The translations under genes were made by a program, and so were the position numbers. This document shows positions 61,000 to 64,000 of a stretch of 64,000 nt of DNA, piece after piece; positions within the stretch are counted from its first letter, which is position 1; every line of letters starts with the position of its first letter. The DNA is from Lactococcus petauri. Lineage in GTDB: Bacteria; Bacillota; Bacilli; Lactobacillales; Streptococcaceae. The stretch covers positions 124,001 to 188,000 of the forward strand of contig NZ_MUIZ01000002.1 of the NCBI RefSeq assembly GCF_002154895.1. Reading direction: 5' to 3'. Under the pieces are notes generated by a model. The model ran no database searches. It was not told the origin of the DNA and was given only the letters and a program-made list of their open reading frames with translations.

Positions 61000-62097
61000 A
61001 TGGGAAAACTAGGAATCTCGATTTATCCGGAACGTTCCAACTTTGAAGCTGATAAAGCCTATTTAGACTTAGCGCACCAATATGGTTACACCCGTGTCTT
61101 TACCTCACTTTTAGAAATCAAAGGAGATAAGGAAGCAGTTCTTGAGGGCTTTACGAAAGTGATTGCTTATGCTAATGGTCTTGGTATGGAAGTCATGGTA
61201 GACATTAATCCCGCCTTATTTGAACAACTTAACATTAGCTATGATGATTTAAGTTTCTTTGATGAAATGGGTGCTGATGGTATTCGTTTAGACCTCGGAT
61301 TTACAGGAGCTGAGGAAGCACGTATGACGCGTAACCCTTATAATCTTAAGATTGAGATTAATATGAGTCAGGGAACAAGTTATGTGGACAGTATCATGGA
61401 TTACTCGCCTAACATTGAAAACTTACTTGGCAGTCATAACTTCTATCCTCACCGTTACACAGGTCTAGCGTTTGATCATTACGTGAAATGTACCGAGAAA
61501 TTCAAAAAGTATAATTTAAATACTATGGTGTTTGTTAATTCTCATGAAGCAACATTTGGACCGTGGCCCACACAAGATGGCTTATGTACCTTAGAGGATC
61601 ATCGTGACTTAAGCTTGAAGACACAAGTAAAACATTATAAGCTTTTAGATGGTATTGATGATATTACTATTGCTAATGCTTATGCGAGTGAAGCCGAGCT
61701 TAAAACAATGGCAGAAGTTTTCCATGCGCAAATGCCAGAACTCAAAGTTGTGCCAAGAGCTACGATGACGGAAAATGAACGAAAATGTGTCTTTGAGGCT
61801 ACGCATAGTTATCGTGGCGACCGCTCAGAGTACATGCTACGTTCAACCATGACTCGCGTTATTTACAAAGACTTGGATTTTCCGCCACATGACACAGATA
61901 CTATAAAACCAGGCGATGTGATTATTGACAATGATGGATATGGTCAATATAAGGGAGAAACCCAAATTGCTCTGAAGGAAATGAAAAATGACGGCCGGGT
62001 CAATGTTGTTGGACATGTCGCGGAAGACGAAATGTTCTTACTTGACTTTATCAAGCCTTGGAGTTCGTTTAAATTTATTGAAAGTGATGAGCTATAA
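61000..62097 (+). CDS. DUF871 family protein, MupG-like 6-phosphoglycosidase
   Basis: A 365-residue DUF871 protein, paralogue of the one at 1316-2401. Shared motifs include GISIYP, SYDDLSFF, GADGIRLD, EINMSQ, SHNFYP and ANAYAS. The staphylococcal MupG cleaves MurNAc-6-phosphate-GlcNAc, so this enzyme likely hydrolyses a 6-phospho-disaccharide delivered by the flanking EIIB/EIIC. No deacetylase, ammonia-lyase or aldolase genes accompany it, unlike the first operon. RBS AAAGGAG precedes the ATG, 39 bp after EIIB. Confidence 0.87.
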   Translation: MGKLGISIYPERSNFEADKAYLDLAHQYGYTRVFTSLLEIKGDKEAVLEGFTKVIAYANGLGMEVMVDINPALFEQLNISYDDLSFFDEMGADGIRLDLGFTGAEEARMTRNPYNLKIEINMSQGTSYVDSIMDYSPNIENLLGSHNFYPHRYTGLAFDHYVKCTEKFKKYNLNTMVFVNSHEATFGPWPTQDGLCTLEDHRDLSLKTQVKHYKLLDGIDDITIANAYASEAELKTMAEVFHAQMPELKVVPRATMTENERKCVFEATHSYRGDRSEYMLRSTMTRVIYKDLDFPPHDTDTIKPGDVIIDNDGYGQYKGETQIALKEMKNDGRVNVVGHVAEDEMFLLDFIKPWSSFKFIESDEL

Positions 62098-62143
62098 TTT
62101 ATAACCTTATACGCAAATAAATTAAAATTTTAGGAGGAATTCT

Positions 62144-63625
62144 ATGAACGGAATTACGATGTGGATGGAGAAATATCTCGTCCCAGTAGCAGCAAAAATC
62201 GGGTCGCAAAAGCACCTGGTTGCCTTGCGTGACTCATTCATTGGTATCCTGCCAGCAACACTGACAGGTGCCCTTGCAGCGATGGTATCAGCCATCGTCA
62301 CAACATTCCCACAGTCCATTCAACAAATGGTTTTGGGTCCAACCAAGTTTTCCCAACTCGCACCAGAAGATGTTTGGACGCTTGCTAATACACCAATTAT
62401 TGGCGATTTGAATAACATTTCAACACTTGTCAACCAAGGGACTTTGACAGTTATTGGTCTTATCTTTGCTTTCTCTTGGGGTTACAATTTGGCCCGTGCT
62501 TATGGTGTCAATGACCTTGCAGGTGGTGTTGTAGCAGTTGCCACTCTCTTTGCTGGTTTGCCAAACCAAATGCCTAAATTCTTGGATGCATTAGGTGTGA
62601 GCGATGCCGGCGTAGCTGCAACAGACAAAATCAATGGTGTATTGACTGGTCAAGGTCTTGCAGCATGGAAGCCACTTTTTGCTGCCGCACATATGGATGC
62701 TGGTGCTTACTTTACGATTATCATTATGGGTGCCCTTGCGGTGATTATTTATGCTAAACTTATGTTAGCAGATATCACTATCAAGATGCCTGAGTCAGTC
62801 CCACCGGCTGTAGCAAAAGCTTTCCTTGCGATTATTCCAACGATTGCTGCAATCTACGCTGTGAGCTTGATTTACTATGTTATTGATAAATTGACACATG
62901 ATTCTGTAATTAATTTGATTACACACTATATTGCAGAACCCTTCCAAATTCTCTCACAAAATATTTTCTCAGTTCTTATTGTTACTCTCTTCGTTTCAAT
63001 CTTCTGGTTCTTTGGACTTCATGGACCAAACGTCTTGGCACCTGCTCTTGATGGGATTTGGCTTCCTCTTGGTCTTAATAACCAAGCCCTTTACTTCCAA
63101 GTTCACTCAGACGGTATTCGTGACTTAGTAGCGCGTGGTGCGATTGATAAAGCACATGCGATTAATGGTGACTATGTCAGTCTTTGGGTTCGTGGTTCAT
63201 GGGATGCCTTCGTCTGGTTTGGTGGTTCTGGTGGTACAATTACCTTAATCCTTGCCATTCTGATCTTCTCTAAACGTAAAGATTATAAGACAGTAGGACG
63301 TCTTGGTTTAGCACCAGGTATCTTCAATATTAATGAACCTGTACTCTTTGGTATGCCAATCGTACTGAACGCCATCTTCTTTATCCCATTTGCAATTGCT
63401 CCATTGGTAGCGGTTATTATCGCTTATGTTGCAACAATGCTTCACTGGGTTGATCCAGTTGTCAGTGCTGTGCCATGGGTTACACCACCAATTATGAAGG
63501 CCTTCCTTGCGACAGGATTTGACTGGCGTGCAATTATCTTAGCAATTGTCAACTTACTTGTAACCTTTGCTATTTGGACACCATTCGTTATTGCAGCAAA
63601 CAAGATGGAAGAACCTGAATTATAA
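62144..63625 (+). CDS. PTS EIIC, Lac/cellobiose family
   Basis: A full-length permease of 493 residues with about ten membrane segments. The N-terminus (MNGITMWMEKYLVPVAAKIG then SQKHLVALRDSFIG) and the signature NINEPVLFGMP (near 394) define the Lac family. A stretch near 140-185 (LDALGVSDAG, AAHMDAGAYF) suggests an enlarged substrate region compared with the shorter EIIC at the left edge. AGGAGG precedes the ATG. Substrate is probably a beta-linked amino-sugar disaccharide, judged from the DUF871 neighbour. Confidence 0.92.
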   Translation: MNGITMWMEKYLVPVAAKIGSQKHLVALRDSFIGILPATLTGALAAMVSAIVTTFPQSIQQMVLGPTKFSQLAPEDVWTLANTPIIGDLNNISTLVNQGTLTVIGLIFAFSWGYNLARAYGVNDLAGGVVAVATLFAGLPNQMPKFLDALGVSDAGVAATDKINGVLTGQGLAAWKPLFAAAHMDAGAYFTIIIMGALAVIIYAKLMLADITIKMPESVPPAVAKAFLAIIPTIAAIYAVSLIYYVIDKLTHDSVINLITHYIAEPFQILSQNIFSVLIVTLFVSIFWFFGLHGPNVLAPALDGIWLPLGLNNQALYFQVHSDGIRDLVARGAIDKAHAINGDYVSLWVRGSWDAFVWFGGSGGTITLILAILIFSKRKDYKTVGRLGLAPGIFNINEPVLFGMPIVLNAIFFIPFAIAPLVAVIIAYVATMLHWVDPVVSAVPWVTPPIMKAFLATGFDWRAIILAIVNLLVTFAIWTPFVIAANKMEEPEL

Positions 63626-63643
63626 AAAACAGAAAGGAACCCA

Positions 63644-63849
63644 ATGATTATTGTTAATGTAGCTATGATGCAAGAAAAAGTAATTCACCTTCTAGAAGAA
63701 AATGGATTTACTTATAAGGAAAAAAGGGATTGAAACTCTATTTTCTAGGTCCGAATAGCGACTTAGCTACGGATGCTCAAACTGCAAAACGCTTAATTAA
63801 ACAAAGTTCATTTGGTTCAGCATTATTCTTTAACGTCGAGGAGGTTTAA
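63644..63849 (+). pseudogene. Small protein gene with frameshift at an A6 run
   Basis: The frame from ATG 63644 (RBS GAAAGGAA) encodes MIIVNVAMMQEKVIHLLEEN and stops at TGA 63731-63733. The -1 frame continues without interruption as KKGLKLYFLGPNSDLATD... to TAA 63847-63849, ending FFNVEEV just before the next gene. The junction is the A6-G3 run at 63720-63728. A -1 slip would give a product of about 68 residues. It may be a true frameshift, programmed slippage or a sequencing error. I do not recognise the family. Confidence 0.6.
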
Positions 63850-63851
63850 AT

Positions 63852-63989
63852 ATGGCTTGGATATATGCATTACTTAGTTTGTCACTCTTACTTCTAGCTT
63901 ATCAAAACTGGAGTTTTGGAGGTACACTCTTTATTCTATCTGTGGTCATGCTTATACTTGCACGACAAAAGAAGAAAAAAGAAGAATAA
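63852..63989 (+). CDS. Small membrane protein of the second PTS operon
   Basis: A 45-residue protein with two hydrophobic segments (about 3-17 and 23-37) and a very basic C-terminus (RQKKKKEE). GAGGAGG, in the end of the preceding frame, is its RBS. It is 2 bp after that frame's stop, so it belongs to the operon. Function unknown. A different small membrane protein follows the EIIC gene in the first operon. Confidence 0.65.
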   Translation: MAWIYALLSLSLLLLAYQNWSFGGTLFILSVVMLILARQKKKKEE

Positions 63990-64000
63990 TAAAAAAGACT

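Overview
The window is chromosomal DNA from a low-GC lactic acid bacterium, most likely a Lactococcus of the L. garvieae / L. petauri / L. formosensis type. This rests on the LepA, PyrE/PyrC and PotABCD sequences, a complete mannitol PTS operon, csc-type WxL surface clusters, Mga-like regulators, CcpA (cre) sites and very A/T-rich spacers. No tRNA, rRNA, insertion sequence, prophage or CRISPR array was seen. Species assignment is an inference.

Layout. (1) 1-6374: a PTS operon cut by the left edge, with a Lac-family EIIC, a small membrane protein, a DUF871 (MupG-like) 6-phosphoglycosidase, a cog3964 deacetylase, a DgaE-like PLP ammonia-lyase, a KDG kinase and a DgaF-like aldolase. Together they look like a route for a disaccharide whose reducing end is a 2-acetamido aldonic acid, such as chitobionate. 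(2) 6494-7223: acetolactate decarboxylase. (3) 7406-12941: a WxL surface-protein cluster with an Mga-like regulator. (4) 13073-22846: lepA, an ABC exporter on the minus strand, an oxidative/electrophile stress group (ABM monooxygenase, DUF1304, DJ-1, OhrR/Ohr), and a DUF969/DUF979/Pcp/GGCT pyroglutamate cluster. (5) 23131-28715: mannitol genes mtlA-mtlR-mtlF and mtlD. (6) 28811-38590: housekeeping and regulatory genes (YerB-like protein, broken GIY-YIG gene, phosphoesterase, Spx-like, a second Mga-like regulator, M20 peptidase, lspA-rluD, murB, HAD phosphatase). (7) 38598-39669: about 1 kb of structured, repetitive non-coding DNA before potABCD. (8) 43615-45002: sRNA-like transcription units, A/T-rich debris and a long structured leader before a secreted transglycosylase. 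(9) 45745-52300: P-type cation ATPase with a terminating leader, a LapA-like protein, MgtE, and a SipW/TasA-like surface protein preceded by a pentanucleotide repeat inside a leader ORF. (10) 52442-60401: rsuA, gpx, an RpiR regulator, an ABC-F ATPase, pyrE-pyrC with a PyrR attenuator, a DUF3284 protein and an Eis-like acetyltransferase. (11) 60501-64000: a second DUF871-PTS operon (EIIB, DUF871, EIIC, two small proteins) under two cre sites.

Themes. DUF871/PTS modules sit at both ends of the window. At least eight genes have a -10 hexamer, usually an extended one, only 6-8 nt before the start codon and no Shine-Dalgarno sequence, which predicts leaderless mRNAs. Regulation by RNA is unusually dense: a PyrR attenuator, a terminating leader before the ATPase, a leader that can pair with its own ribosome-binding site, two sRNA candidates and a family of roughly 120-bp three-hairpin repeats around a further ncRNA. 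The AGAGC repeat before the surface protein is a candidate phase-variation switch.

All calls come from reading the sequence by eye. No homology search, folding program or alignment was run.
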